In this document: positions 18,901-28,427 of the stretch, piece by piece | Layout: each line of letters begins with the position of its first letter | Numbering within the stretch: the first letter of the stretch is position 1 | Notes under the pieces: model-generated | The model's input: only the letters and a program-made list of their open reading frames with translations | Told to the model about the DNA's origin: nothing | Databases searched by the model: none | Source: an uncultured Granulosicoccaceae bacterium | GTDB lineage: Bacteria > Pseudomonadota > Gammaproteobacteria > Granulosicoccales > Granulosicoccaceae | Reading direction: 5' to 3' | Length of the DNA stretch: 64,000 nt | Assembly (NCBI GenBank): GCA_938003855.1 | Contig: CALKXD010000007.1 | Location: forward strand, 62,001 to 126,000 | Made by a program: the position numbers and the translations under genes

Positions 18901-20019
18901 ATGGCTTCTTTACAGTCTGACAAAATAAACCTGCTGGATTTCGACCGGCAGGGCTTGCGGGACTATTTTCGCTCGCTCGATGAAAAACCTTTTCGGGCCG
19001 ACCAGGTAATCAAATGGCTCTATCAGCACGGTGTTGCTGATGTCGACCAGATGACCAATATTGCGGTCAAGCTGCGCGCAAAGCTGAAAGAAAGCACAGA
19101 GGTTTACCTGCCGGAAGTAGAGCAAGCCAACCTGTCCGCCGATGGCACCAGCAAGTGGATTTTTCGGTTGCGCGGGGAAAACAGCATCGAGACGGTATTC
19201 ATTCCAGAGAAAAACCGCGGCACCCTGTGCGTATCGTCACAGGTGGGCTGCGCACTGGATTGCTCTTTCTGCTCAACCGCACGACAAGGCTTTAACCGCA
19301 ATTTGTCGTCGGGTGAAATTATCGGTCAGGTGTGGCTGGCCACAGCGTTGCTAAAGAAGAATCCAGCCACCCGGCACCATCGCATCACCAATGTGGTAAT
19401 GATGGGAATGGGCGAGCCACTGCTCAACTTTAATAACCTGGTCAAAGCGCTGAATCTGATGCTCGATGATATGGCATACGGGTTGAGCAAGCGGCGTGTG
19501 ACCGTCAGTACCAGCGGTGTACTGCCAGCGATGGACAAACTGAAAGATACGGTCGATGTCTCATTGGCTGTGTCTTTGCATGCTTGCAACGACGCGTTGC
19601 GCTCGGAGCTGGTTCCGCTGAACGATAAATATCCGATTTCCGAACTCATGGACGCTTGTCGGCGATGGGTTGGTGTCGGGGATCGTAAACGTCATATTAT
19701 GTTTGAGTATGTCATGTTGGACGGAGTCAATGACAAACCGGAGCATGCGCGTGAAATGGTAAAACTGCTGAAAGATTTTCCTTGTAAGGTCAATTTGATC
19801 CCATTTAACCCGTTTCCAAAAGCAGGTTATTTGCGATCTTCGGATGAAGCGATCGAGAAGTACTGGCGAATTCTGACAAAAAACGGAATTATGGCTACCC
19901 GTCGACAGACTCGCGGGGACGATATCGATGCCGCGTGCGGTCAATTGGCAGGACAAGTGAATGATAGAAGCAAACGCGTTTTGAAGTTTATGAAACCACG
20001 CTTCGGAGAGACCTTGTGA
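18901..20019 (+). CDS. rlmN: 23S rRNA/tRNA (adenine C2) methyltransferase RlmN
   Basis: This radical-SAM enzyme methylates C2 of A2503 in 23S rRNA and of A37 in some tRNAs. It has 372 residues with the radical-SAM cluster CALDCSFC (Cys117, Cys121, Cys124) and the methyl-carrying Cys346 near the end ([11 protein letters not shown]). Supporting motifs are [11 protein letters not shown] and [10 protein letters not shown]. The start at 18901 gives the usual N-terminal helical domain. The last four bases overlap the GTG start of pilW, implying translational coupling. Confidence 0.97.
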   Translation: MASLQSDKINLLDFDRQGLRDYFRSLDEKPFRADQVIKWLYQHGVADVDQMTNIAVKLRAKLKESTEVYLPEVEQANLSADGTSKWIFRLRGENSIETVFIPEKNRGTLCVSSQVGCALDCSFCSTARQGFNRNLSSGEIIGQVWLATALLKKNPATRHHRITNVVMMGMGEPLLNFNNLVKALNLMLDDMAYGLSKRRVTVSTSGVLPAMDKLKDTVDVSLAVSLHACNDALRSELVPLNDKYPISELMDACRRWVGVGDRKRHIMFEYVMLDGVNDKPEHAREMVKLLKDFPCKVNLIPFNPFPKAGYLRSSDEAIEKYWRILTKNGIMATRRQTRGDDIDAACGQLAGQVNDRSKRVLKFMKPRFGETL

Positions 20020-20768
20020 GAAAAACTGTACTGACTGTGTTAATCACAGCATGTACTGCCGTTACCGGCTGTGCCATGAATCCTATGTATGGCCGTTTGA
20101 CCGACGATGAAAAAGCGGCCAGTTATAATGCTGAGCTGGCAACGAATTATCTGGCCACCGGTGCCCTGGAACAAGCTCAGATCAAGTTGCGTCGAGCTCT
20201 GTCACAAGACCCGGACAACGCGCTCGCCAACAACACCTTCGGCAAGCTGCAGGCCGCACTCGATAAACCGGAAGAAGCCGAGCGGGCCTTTTTGAAATCG
20301 ATCAGGCTCGATGTTAATCGTGCCGAATATCGTAACAACTACGGAATTTTTCTCTGCGATAACGCGCGTGCCGACGATGCGATAGAGCAGTTTCTGGCCG
20401 CATCGGAGAATAAATTCTACCAAACGCCGGAATTCGCATTGGATAATGCCGGAGTGTGTGCGATGGATGCCGGAAATCTGGCGGCAGCTGACACGCATTT
20501 ACGCGCTGCGATCAAGCAAAACGCCGTATTCTCGCCGGCTTTGCTGCACATGGCAGAATTGAAACTAAAAACGGGTGACGCCTCGCTCGCTGATGCTTAT
20601 TATTCACGGTTCCTGACGCTGGCACGGCAAACACCTCAAAGTTTGTTTGTCGGTATCAACATCAGGCGTGAGCTGGGAGATCAAAGTGCGGTCGATCAAT
20701 TTGCCGAGCAACTGGTAACCGCTTATCCGCGGTCCAGTCAGGCCAGAAACTACCTCGCGTCACAGTGA
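20016..20768 (+). CDS. pilW: Type IV pilus biogenesis / TPR lipoprotein PilW (PilF)
   Basis: This outer-membrane lipoprotein pilots the PilQ secretin in type IV pilus assembly. It has 250 residues. A lipoprotein signal ends in VTGC, with Cys19 as the lipidation site, followed by tandem TPR motifs ([20 protein letters not shown], then [15 protein letters not shown], and so on). It uses a GTG start overlapping the rlmN stop. Placement directly after rlmN is the conserved genomic position. No other pil genes are in the window. RodZ and IspG genes, which usually come next, are absent here. Confidence 0.9.
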   Translation: MRKTVLTVLITACTAVTGCAMNPMYGRLTDDEKAASYNAELATNYLATGALEQAQIKLRRALSQDPDNALANNTFGKLQAALDKPEEAERAFLKSIRLDVNRAEYRNNYGIFLCDNARADDAIEQFLAASENKFYQTPEFALDNAGVCAMDAGNLAAADTHLRAAIKQNAVFSPALLHMAELKLKTGDASLADAYYSRFLTLARQTPQSLFVGINIRRELGDQSAVDQFAEQLVTAYPRSSQARNYLASQ

Positions 20769-20813
20769 GGTAACCGGCGGGCCGCCGCACCCGCACAGAA
20801 GTACATCTTTAAA

Positions 20814-20840
20814 CCTGACGGTTCTTGTACAATCGTCAGG
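20814..20840 (+). promoter_or_regulatory. Palindrome around a possible hisS -10 box
   Basis: CCTGACG (20814-20820) and CGTCAGG (20834-20840) form a perfect 7-bp dyad flanking TTGTACAAT, whose TACAAT (20827-20832) is a good -10 candidate 74 bases before the hisS ATG. The -35 region (CATCTT) is weak. The dyad may be an operator or an RNA hairpin at the 5' end of the transcript. Confidence 0.35.
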
Positions 20841-20905
20841 GCGTTTGTGACAAGAACAAATAATAGCCCGTACAGGGCAACACAAACAGTGGCGTTAAAA
20901 CCGTT

Positions 20906-22183
20906 ATGGGACAAGTGGTCAAAAGCATCAAGGGTGTCCGTGACATCCTTCCTGACAACATTCACAGCTGGCATTTTCTGGAAAAAAATGTACGCGACGT
21001 GATGCACAGCTACGGCTACCGCGAGATGCGTACGCCGATTCTCGAAAAGAGCGAGTTGTTTCACCGGTCAATTGGTGAAGTCACTGATATTGTCGAAAAA
21101 GAAATGTACAGCTTTGAAGATCGCAATGGCGATCACCTGTCGCTGCGCCCTGAAAATACCGCCAGTTGCGTTCGTGCAGCTATTCAGCATGGACTGCTAA
21201 GCAATAATCAGGTGTCGCGGATATGGTACCTCGGACCGATGTTCCGACGTGAAAACCCGCAGCGGGGTCGCTATCGACAGTTTTGGCAGGTCGGCGCTGA
21301 AGTGTACGGACTGCCAGGGCCCTATATTGAATCTGAACTAATTTTACTTGGCGAGCGGCTGTGGCGAGAGCTGGGCTTGTCTGATCATGTCTCGCTGCAG
21401 GTTAACTCACTGGGGACGGCGGAAGATCGGGCCGCTTACCGTGCCGTGTTAATCGACTACCTGAGTGACCACGTCGACGAACTCGACGATGAAGCAAAGC
21501 GACGTCTGCACACCAACCCGCTCAGAGTGCTGGATACCAAAAATCCGCGGATGAGCAATGTGGTCGCGCAGGCGCCGAATATGCTCGACTACCTGTGCGA
21601 CGAATCAAAACAACATTTCGAAGGCCTGCAGGCCTGCTTAACGGAATGCGGCATTTCTTTCGAAATTAATACACGGCTGGTGCGCGGTCTCGATTACTAC
21701 AGTCACACCGTGTTCGAATGGGTGACCGGTCACCTGGGCTCACAGGGAACCGTGTGCGCCGGTGGCCGTTACGATGGTCTGACGGAGCAACTCGGTGCTA
21801 AACCTACGCCCGGCGTCGGCTGGGCACTGGGTATGGACCGACTGGTAGAACTCGCGGCTGAGGTAAATGCCGAGCGCATGGTAGACGAACCGGATATCTA
21901 CCTGGTGCTGGCAGATCAGCAGGCCATTGTTTCCGGGCTGGCGCTGGCCGAGCAGATACGAAGTGTTGAACCCGACTGGACTGTAATCAGTAATTGCAGT
22001 GTCAGCGGGATGAAAAGTCAGTTTAAAAAAGCTGACCGTAGTAATGCGAAAGTGGCGTTGATACTGGCCGAAGCTGAGATTGCAGCTGGCACCGTAGGAA
22101 TAAAATCTTTGCGCGAGAAGGCTGAACAACAAACGGTGCCTCGGGATAAGGCAATTGATGTTCTGCGCAACTTAATTGGATAA
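20906..22183 (+). CDS. hisS: Histidyl-tRNA synthetase
   Basis: This class II aminoacyl-tRNA synthetase charges tRNA-His. It has 425 residues, the usual size. Motif 1 is at YGYREMRTPILEKSELF, motif 2 at MFRRENPQRGRYRQFWQVG, the histidine signature loops are LVRGLDYYSHTVFEW and GGRYDGL, and motif 3 is PGVGWALGMDRL. The C-terminal anticodon-binding domain follows. The gene sits between pilW and yfgM; in most relatives rodZ and ispG separate pilW from hisS. Confidence 0.97.
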   Translation: MGQVVKSIKGVRDILPDNIHSWHFLEKNVRDVMHSYGYREMRTPILEKSELFHRSIGEVTDIVEKEMYSFEDRNGDHLSLRPENTASCVRAAIQHGLLSNNQVSRIWYLGPMFRRENPQRGRYRQFWQVGAEVYGLPGPYIESELILLGERLWRELGLSDHVSLQVNSLGTAEDRAAYRAVLIDYLSDHVDELDDEAKRRLHTNPLRVLDTKNPRMSNVVAQAPNMLDYLCDESKQHFEGLQACLTECGISFEINTRLVRGLDYYSHTVFEWVTGHLGSQGTVCAGGRYDGLTEQLGAKPTPGVGWALGMDRLVELAAEVNAERMVDEPDIYLVLADQQAIVSGLALAEQIRSVEPDWTVISNCSVSGMKSQFKKADRSNAKVALILAEAEIAAGTVGIKSLREKAEQQTVPRDKAIDVLRNLIG

Positions 22184-22231
22184 TATGACAATGGGTGCTC
22201 TACTCAGCACTCAGAGATTGGTAAATTAGAA

Positions 22232-22894
22232 ATGGCTGATTACGAAACCGAAGAACAACAAGTCGAAGCGCTTAAGAAATGGTGGGCCGATAACGGTCGT
22301 GCTGTTTTGCTTGGCATAGGACTAGGGCTGGCATTGATATTCGGCTGGCGGGCATGGCAGGGCCATCAGCTGTCTGTGGCGCAGGAAGCCTCAGGTGCCT
22401 ACACAGAGGTGATGGCGTCGCTAGAGAAAAACGATGACGGAAAAGATTTCCTGAGCAAGATTGACGCGCTGAAGTCAGACCACGGTGGCAGTTCATATGC
22501 GGCCATGGCCAGTCTGGCCGAAGCCCGATACCACGTTGAGCAAAACAATCTGGAAGGTGCAGAGGCGGCACTGCGTTGGGCAGTCGACCAGGGCGCGTTC
22601 AGTGAGCTCAAGTCAATTGCCAGAATGCGGCTGGCACGGGTGCTCAATGCTCAGGACAAGCACGACGACGCTCTGGATGTACTGGAAAAAGTCAGCTCGC
22701 AGGCCTATGCGGGCCAGGTTGACGAAATCAGAGGAGATATTTTCCTCGACAAAGGCGATGCAGCACAGGCACTGACGGCCTACCGACGCGCTCAGGATTC
22801 CGGCGGTCGCACGATATCTGCACAGACGCTGCAAATGAAGCTGGATGATCTCGCGGAACCCGAATCCAAGATTGGCAGCGACGACAAATCATGA
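22232..22894 (+). CDS. yfgM: YfgM, SecYEG-associated TPR membrane protein
   Basis: This inner-membrane protein has a periplasmic TPR domain. It contacts the SecYEG translocon and periplasmic chaperones and helps outer-membrane protein biogenesis. It has 220 residues: a short cytoplasmic N-terminus (DYETEEQQVEALKKWWADNG), one transmembrane helix (about residues 25-43), and TPR-like helices. Its stop overlaps the bamB ATG by four bases (ATGA). Synteny with hisS, bamB and der supports the assignment. Confidence 0.93.
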   Translation: MADYETEEQQVEALKKWWADNGRAVLLGIGLGLALIFGWRAWQGHQLSVAQEASGAYTEVMASLEKNDDGKDFLSKIDALKSDHGGSSYAAMASLAEARYHVEQNNLEGAEAALRWAVDQGAFSELKSIARMRLARVLNAQDKHDDALDVLEKVSSQAYAGQVDEIRGDIFLDKGDAAQALTAYRRAQDSGGRTISAQTLQMKLDDLAEPESKIGSDDKS

Positions 22895-24033
22895 TTTGTC
22901 GCTGGACCGATCGCCTGCTGGCACTTGTCAGCATTGCCGCCTTAAGCGCCTGTGCATCGGTTGCACCGATCGAACCAGACCCGCTTCCCGATGTTGCCGA
23001 GTCGGCTACGACCTCGTTGTTGTGGAGCGAAGACATTGGCGACGGCTCAAAGCGTGCGGTGGTGCGTTTCGCACCGTATGTCACTGATCAGTTCGTGTTT
23101 GCAGTTGATGCATCCGGTACGGTGTCGGCGCTCGAAAAAGGGTCCGGCAGCCGGGTTTGGTCGGTAGAGCTTGGCAATTCACTGACGGCCGGCATCGGCG
23201 GTGACGATGACTTACTTTATGCGGCCAGCGCTAACGGAGAAGTCTACTGCCTGCGACAATCCGATGGTTCTCTGGTCTGGCAAACCCGCGTCTCCTCTGA
23301 AGTGATTGCAGCTCCGGTAGCCGGCTTTGACTTTGTGGTGGTACGAAGTATCGATGGCAGGGTGTACGCGCTCGATAAGCAGTCAGGCAATCGTCGTTGG
23401 TTGTATAGCTATAGCGTTCCAGCACTGAGCTTGCACGGCAACGGTCGACCATTAGTTGTTCCAGATGGCGTTGTGGTCGGGCTGGATAACGGGCGGCTGG
23501 TAGCGCTGCGCGGTGAAGATGGCATGGTGTTCTGGGAAAATCCGCTGGCGCCAGTGGATGGGCGTTCTGAAATTGACCGTCTTAATGATCTGGATGCCGA
23601 CCCGCAGGGTTTTGGCTCTTCCGTGTACGCGGTGAATTATCAGGGGGTGGTCGCGCGTATTGATCCGGCTCAGGGACAGTCGTTATGGACGACTAAAGTA
23701 TCTTCATCGGCAGGTCTGGCAGTGACCGCAGATCTGGTCGTGGTCACGGATGAATTCGACACCGTGTGGGGGGTTCGTGTCGCTGACGGCAGCGTTGCCT
23801 GGAAGCAGGAATCTCTCAGTCACAGACAGTTGACCGCACCTGTAGTTACCCGGGACGGGGTGATAGTGTTGGGAGATTATCAGGGCTATTTGCATTTGCT
23901 GTCACTACAGGACGGCACTCTGGTTGGTCGTATCAGGGCCGGTTCGGGGCAAATTACCGGACGTCCTGTGCTTCGCGATGGAGTGCTGTATGTCCAAGGC
24001 CGATCCGGTAGGGTTTCCGCAATCACACTGTAG
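22891..24033 (+). CDS. bamB: Outer membrane assembly lipoprotein BamB
   Basis: This is the beta-propeller lipoprotein of the BAM complex, which inserts beta-barrel proteins into the outer membrane. It has 380 residues. The lipoprotein signal ends LSAC (Cys21), followed by repeated PQQ-type blades (for example VSALEKGSGSRVWSVELG, VYALDKQSGNRRWLYSYS, GSVAWKQE). It is translationally coupled to yfgM through an ATGA overlap. der follows after 139 bases. Confidence 0.95.
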   Translation: MICRWTDRLLALVSIAALSACASVAPIEPDPLPDVAESATTSLLWSEDIGDGSKRAVVRFAPYVTDQFVFAVDASGTVSALEKGSGSRVWSVELGNSLTAGIGGDDDLLYAASANGEVYCLRQSDGSLVWQTRVSSEVIAAPVAGFDFVVVRSIDGRVYALDKQSGNRRWLYSYSVPALSLHGNGRPLVVPDGVVVGLDNGRLVALRGEDGMVFWENPLAPVDGRSEIDRLNDLDADPQGFGSSVYAVNYQGVVARIDPAQGQSLWTTKVSSSAGLAVTADLVVVTDEFDTVWGVRVADGSVAWKQESLSHRQLTAPVVTRDGVIVLGDYQGYLHLLSLQDGTLVGRIRAGSGQITGRPVLRDGVLYVQGRSGRVSAITL

Positions 24034-24172
24034 CTCTAACGCTAGAGGTGATCAGCTGATTACCTTGAGCAGACTCTGAACGCAGGCAGGGTGGGCTTGC
24101 TTTAAACCCGCTGTGATCGATATTGTGATTATTTTTTCTCTGCGTGGACGTCTTCGAGGTTACACTCTGCGG

Positions 24173-25561
24173 ATGAAACCTGTGATCGCGCTGGTCGGGC
24201 GTCCCAATGTTGGCAAATCGACCCTATTCAACAAACTGACCAAGTCGCGTGACGCACTTGTGGCGGATTTCGCCGGACTCACCCGTGACCGAAAGTACGG
24301 TGATGGCAAGCTTGGAGAGTTTTCCTATATCGCTATCGACACCGGCGGCCTTAACGGCGAGTCGGAGGTGCTTGATGTGCGTATGCAACATCAGTCGTGG
24401 CAAGCAGTGGAGGAGTCAGATGTCGTTATCTTTCTGGTCGATGGCCGCGATGGGCTGACACCGGTCGACGAGGAGATCGCCGTGCGTCTGCGTCGCGCCG
24501 GGCGTCCGGTCTGTCTGGCGGTAAACAAAACTGATTCCCTCGATGAAGCGCAGGTTGCTGCTGAGTTTTATGCACTGGGCCTGGATGCGCCTCACTGCAT
24601 TGCCGCCGCTCACAGTCGTGGCTTGCTTAAACTAATGACAGCGGTGCAGGCGGTGTTGCCGGAAGGTGCAGACGGTCTCGATGATGGCCCTGAAGAGGGC
24701 CTTAGGCTGGCGGTGGTGGGGCGGCCTAACGTGGGCAAATCGACGCTCATCAACCGGATACTCGGTGAAGAGCGCGTTGTCGCTTTTGACTTGCCGGGCA
24801 CCACGCGCGATAGCATCGAGATTCCATTTGAGCGCGATGAGCAACGTTATACCCTAATCGACACCGCCGGGGTCCGGCGACGCGGGCGAGTCACTGAAAA
24901 AGTTGAGAAGTTCAGTGTGATCAAAACGCTGCAGGCAATCGATGAGTCAAACGTCTGCGTGCTGCTGCTCGACGCCACTGAGCGTATAACCGATCAGGAT
25001 ATGAACCTGATGGGCTATGTCATCGATAAGGGCAGGGCGCTGATTGTAGCGGTCAATAAATGGGATGGTCTTGCGGCCGAGCAGCGCGAGCAGATAAAAA
25101 CCGATATCTCGCGACGACTTGATTTTCTGAGCTTCACCAGCATCGAATTTATCTCGGCGTTACATGGCACGGGGGTTGGTAATCTGTTCAAGCTTGCCAA
25201 TCGCGCCTACGACTCGGCGATGATCGACATGTCGACGCCTGAGCTAACTCGCATGCTTGAATACGCCGTTGTTCAGCACCAACCGCCATTGGTTCGGGGG
25301 CGGCGCGTGAAGATGCGCTACGCCCATCAAGGGGGATCAAACCCGCCGGTGATTGTTATCCATGGCAATCAGACGGACCGTGTGCCTGACACCTACAAGC
25401 GCTATCTAAGTAATTTTTTCCAGCGCGAGCTGAGACTATTCGGCACACCGGTTCGGATAGACTTCAAACGTTCCGACAATCCCTACAGCCATATTCGCAA
25501 TAAACTCACACCGCTGCAGCAACGAAAACGCAATCGGTTTTTACGCGAAGTAAAAAAATAG
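24173..25561 (+). CDS. der: Ribosome biogenesis GTPase Der (EngA)
   Basis: This essential double GTPase acts in 50S subunit maturation. It has 462 residues with two G domains, each with its own P-loop: [11 protein letters not shown] near the N-terminus and [15 protein letters not shown] near residue 190. The switch elements DTGGLNG and DTAGVRRRG follow, then a C-terminal KH-like domain ([14 protein letters not shown]) and a basic tail. The ATG at 24173 gives the family start [12 protein letters not shown]; the GTG at 24113 would add 20 atypical residues. It is the last gene of the rlmN-to-der block. Confidence 0.96.
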   Translation: MKPVIALVGRPNVGKSTLFNKLTKSRDALVADFAGLTRDRKYGDGKLGEFSYIAIDTGGLNGESEVLDVRMQHQSWQAVEESDVVIFLVDGRDGLTPVDEEIAVRLRRAGRPVCLAVNKTDSLDEAQVAAEFYALGLDAPHCIAAAHSRGLLKLMTAVQAVLPEGADGLDDGPEEGLRLAVVGRPNVGKSTLINRILGEERVVAFDLPGTTRDSIEIPFERDEQRYTLIDTAGVRRRGRVTEKVEKFSVIKTLQAIDESNVCVLLLDATERITDQDMNLMGYVIDKGRALIVAVNKWDGLAAEQREQIKTDISRRLDFLSFTSIEFISALHGTGVGNLFKLANRAYDSAMIDMSTPELTRMLEYAVVQHQPPLVRGRRVKMRYAHQGGSNPPVIVIHGNQTDRVPDTYKRYLSNFFQRELRLFGTPVRIDFKRSDNPYSHIRNKLTPLQQRKRNRFLREVKK

Positions 25562-25675
25562 CGCACTGGCAGAGGCGACCGACGGTTTGAATTCGTCAAC
25601 GTCTGGCATCAGCAGCAGTCAGGCGTTATCCTGATGGCTTTTCGCAGCCGGGTGAGGCGCAATATCGTGAGTGAC

Positions 25676-26671
25676 ATGGTCCATCTCTCGCTGGAGCAGG
25701 TAAACAAGCTTGCGCTGGCTAATCTGGTCAATGCCGGTGCATCGGCCGAGCAGGCACGTGCGGTTGCAGACACCGTGACCGCCGCCGAGCGTGATGCATG
25801 CAAATCACACGGCCTGTTTCGGATTCCAGGTTTTTGTGCCTCGCTTAAAAGCGGTAAAGTCACCGGCGATGCAGTACCCGTTGTGCACGATCTGGCACCC
25901 GCTGTGGTGCATGTTGATGCGCAAAACGGTTTTGCGCCACTGGCACTTGAAGTTGGTACTGATGCTCTGGCCGCAAAAGCCCGAACGCAGGGCATTGCTG
26001 CGTTAGCAGTGACCAGAAGTTACCACTTTTCTGCTCTGTGGCCCGAAATCGAGCACCTGACCCGTCACGGACTGGTGGCCTTCGCCTTTGTCAGTGCCAA
26101 GCGCTTTGTAGCGCCGGCAGGGGGTATTGAGCCCTTGTACGGCACCAACCCGATGGCCTTTGGATGGCCCCGCGAAGATCAGCCGGCTGTTATTTTCGAT
26201 CAGGCGTCGAGTGCCAGTGCGCGTGGTGAAATTCAGTTGCATGAGCGGGATGGCCAATCGATTCCCGAAGGTTGGGCGATAGACAAATCGGGTAATCCCA
26301 CCACCAATCCCACCGAAGCACTGGCAGGCGCGCAACTGGCGTTCGGCGGCCATAAAGGGGCAGCTATCGCCATGATGGTGGAGTTGTTAGCGGGGTCATT
26401 GATCGGTGATGTGCTGAGCTTTGAAGCCTCTGATATCGACAAACCCGACGGTGGTCCGTCGAGCGGAGGCGAATTCATGATCGCGATTGATCCCGGTCGA
26501 TGCGGCAGTACCACAGCACTCAGTCATGCGGAGACTTTGTTTGCAGAAATTCTGCAGCAGGAAGGCACCCGGCTACCGTCTCAGCGCCGCTATGAAGCCA
26601 GACAAAAAACACCGCGCGACGGTGTTACGATTGTGCAGTCATTGCACGAGTCACTACAGAGTGGTTTGTAA
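25676..26671 (+). CDS. Ldh-family (malate/L-lactate dehydrogenase-like) oxidoreductase
   Basis: This NAD(P)-dependent enzyme of the Ldh_2 family has 331 residues. Family members include ureidoglycolate dehydrogenase, delta1-piperideine-2-carboxylate reductase and 2,3-diketogulonate reductase. Visible family elements are AERDACKSHGLFRIPGF with the conserved SHG, TRSYHFSALWPE with the catalytic-type His, YGTNPMAFGWP, and FGGHKGAAIAMMVELLAG. The coupling to uraD (TAATG overlap) and puuE suggests a ureide-pathway role such as ureidoglycolate oxidation, but the sequence alone does not exclude an imino-acid reductase. The ATG at 25676 is preferred; the ATG at 25634 adds an odd basic extension. Confidence 0.85.
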   Translation: MVHLSLEQVNKLALANLVNAGASAEQARAVADTVTAAERDACKSHGLFRIPGFCASLKSGKVTGDAVPVVHDLAPAVVHVDAQNGFAPLALEVGTDALAAKARTQGIAALAVTRSYHFSALWPEIEHLTRHGLVAFAFVSAKRFVAPAGGIEPLYGTNPMAFGWPREDQPAVIFDQASSASARGEIQLHERDGQSIPEGWAIDKSGNPTTNPTEALAGAQLAFGGHKGAAIAMMVELLAGSLIGDVLSFEASDIDKPDGGPSSGGEFMIAIDPGRCGSTTALSHAETLFAEILQQEGTRLPSQRRYEARQKTPRDGVTIVQSLHESLQSGL

Positions 26672-27183
26672 TGACCTACTGCATTGAACAGATCAACGGC
26701 TTGTCGTCCGAGGCATTTATAGAGTTGTTCGGTGACGTCTACGAACACTCTGCGTGGGTGGCTAGGGCAGTTGACGGTCTTCGGCCGTTCGCTGATTGCG
26801 AGGCGCTAGAGGTCAGCATGCGTTCAGTGGTGGAAAATGCCAGTGACCAGCAAAAGCTGCAACTGCTGCAGGCGCATCCGGAGTTTGCCGGTAAAGCCGC
26901 CACCGCTGGCGAGCTGACCGACAGCTCCACGGCTGAGCAGGGGCGATTGAGTCTCAATGCCTTGCCGGAGGCACAGCATCGGCAGATGCAGGAATATAAT
27001 CAGCGTTTTATGGACAAATTCGGTTTCCCCGGGATCGTGGCAGTGCGACTGAACAATTCAGTGGACGATATATTTTCTCAGTTTGAGCAACGCCTGGGCA
27101 ATGACCGGCAAACTGAAATCAGCGTGGCGCTGACGCAAGTGTATGCGATTGTGCATTTTAGACTGGCGGATCTGGTTGGCTGA
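26671..27183 (+). CDS. uraD: 2-oxo-4-hydroxy-4-carboxy-5-ureidoimidazoline decarboxylase
   Basis: OHCU decarboxylase performs the last step from urate to (S)-allantoin. At 170 residues it has the normal size. Signature pieces are EHSAWVAR, QLLQAHPEFAGKA with the catalytic His, and YNQRFMDKFGFPGIVAVR, close to the family KFGFPF pattern. Its ATG overlaps the TAA of the upstream oxidoreductase by one base, and puuE follows 46 bases later. Urate oxidase and HIU hydrolase genes are not in the window, so earlier steps must be encoded elsewhere. Confidence 0.93.
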   Translation: MTYCIEQINGLSSEAFIELFGDVYEHSAWVARAVDGLRPFADCEALEVSMRSVVENASDQQKLQLLQAHPEFAGKAATAGELTDSSTAEQGRLSLNALPEAQHRQMQEYNQRFMDKFGFPGIVAVRLNNSVDDIFSQFEQRLGNDRQTEISVALTQVYAIVHFRLADLVG

Positions 27184-27229
27184 TATCAATGATAAATATT
27201 CCTACCGTCCTACCGTGGCAGACAAACTT

Positions 27230-28144
27230 ATGACTGAATCTTCCTATCCCAGAGATCTGGTGGGCTACGCGAATAATCCGCCACAACCGGGTTGGCCGGG
27301 CGATGCCCGTATCGCGGTGCAATTTGTCATCAACTACGAGGAAGGTGGCGAGAACTGCGTGTTACACGGGGACGCGGCCTCGGAGAAATTTCTCTCGGAA
27401 ATCGTCGGTGCTGAAGCTATTTCGGGTATGCGACATATGAACATGGAATCGATTTATGAGTTTGGTTCCAGGGCGGGGTTCTGGCGCTTGCATCGACTGT
27501 TCACAGAGCGCGATATGCCAGTGACCGTCTATGGGGTGGCAATGGCGCTGGAGCGCAATCCACAGGCGGTGGATGCGATGAACAACGCCGGTTGGGAGAT
27601 TGCCACACATGGTCTGCGCTGGATTGATTACCAACACATGCCGGAGCAGGAAGAGCGTGAGCATCTGCAGCAGGCAATAGAGATCCATACGCGGGTGACA
27701 GGCTCGCGCCCGCTCGGTGCCTATATTGGCAGAACCAGCCCAAACAGCATAAAGCTGGTGACAGAAGAAGGCGGTTTTCGCTACTGCGCCGACAGCTACG
27801 CTGATGAGTTACCTTACTGGTGCTACGACTACAACACTCCGCAGTTGATGGTGCCGTATACACTGGATGTCAATGATATGCGTTTTGCGACGCCGCAGGG
27901 TTTCAATGCCGGTGATCAGTTTTTTAACTACCTCAAAGACAGCTTTGATCTATTGTATGAGGAAGGCGCCAGTGAACCTAAAATGCTGTCCATCGGCTTG
28001 CACTGCCGACTGGCGGGGCGTCCCGGGCGGGCTCAGGCAGTGAAAAGATTTCTTGATTATATCGCCGATAAACCCTCGGTGTGGGTCACACGCAGAATTG
28101 ACATTGCCGACCACTGGGCCCGGAAATTCCCCGCGTCTGACTGA
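27230..28144 (+). CDS. puuE: Allantoinase PuuE (polysaccharide-deacetylase type)
   Basis: This metal-independent allantoinase has the NodB/polysaccharide deacetylase fold and hydrolyses allantoin to allantoate. It has 304 residues. Family hallmarks are SYPRDLVGYANNPPQPGWPG at the start, FVINYEEGGENCVLHGD, MNMESIYEFGSRAGFWRLHR and GAYIGRTSPNS. The ATG at 27230 gives the family start; the longer frame from 27143 overlaps uraD and is not used. It is the third gene of the ureide operon. Confidence 0.94.
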   Translation: MTESSYPRDLVGYANNPPQPGWPGDARIAVQFVINYEEGGENCVLHGDAASEKFLSEIVGAEAISGMRHMNMESIYEFGSRAGFWRLHRLFTERDMPVTVYGVAMALERNPQAVDAMNNAGWEIATHGLRWIDYQHMPEQEEREHLQQAIEIHTRVTGSRPLGAYIGRTSPNSIKLVTEEGGFRYCADSYADELPYWCYDYNTPQLMVPYTLDVNDMRFATPQGFNAGDQFFNYLKDSFDLLYEEGASEPKMLSIGLHCRLAGRPGRAQAVKRFLDYIADKPSVWVTRRIDIADHWARKFPASD

Positions 28145-28427
28145 CCTGACCGCAGTAAAACCTTGCTCTGTCCGGAAAATTATGCCCAGGCAACTATACT
28201 GGGTTTTACCGGTGTGTGCTGGCGCGACTGCAAATTGCCGTAATCACAAGGCGGCCCCCGCACTGGTCGCGGTGGTAATTGTAGGCGGTGGTAATGAGCA
28301 AGAAAGCGGCAGTGGCATTCTGCTAGACTTTCGTTTCGCAACTATCTATTTCAGGCGGCATTGCGGCATATGGAGATGCTTGCGGACTATTCCGGCATGC
28401 TTGAGCTTAATCGGGGAATGGTAAACT

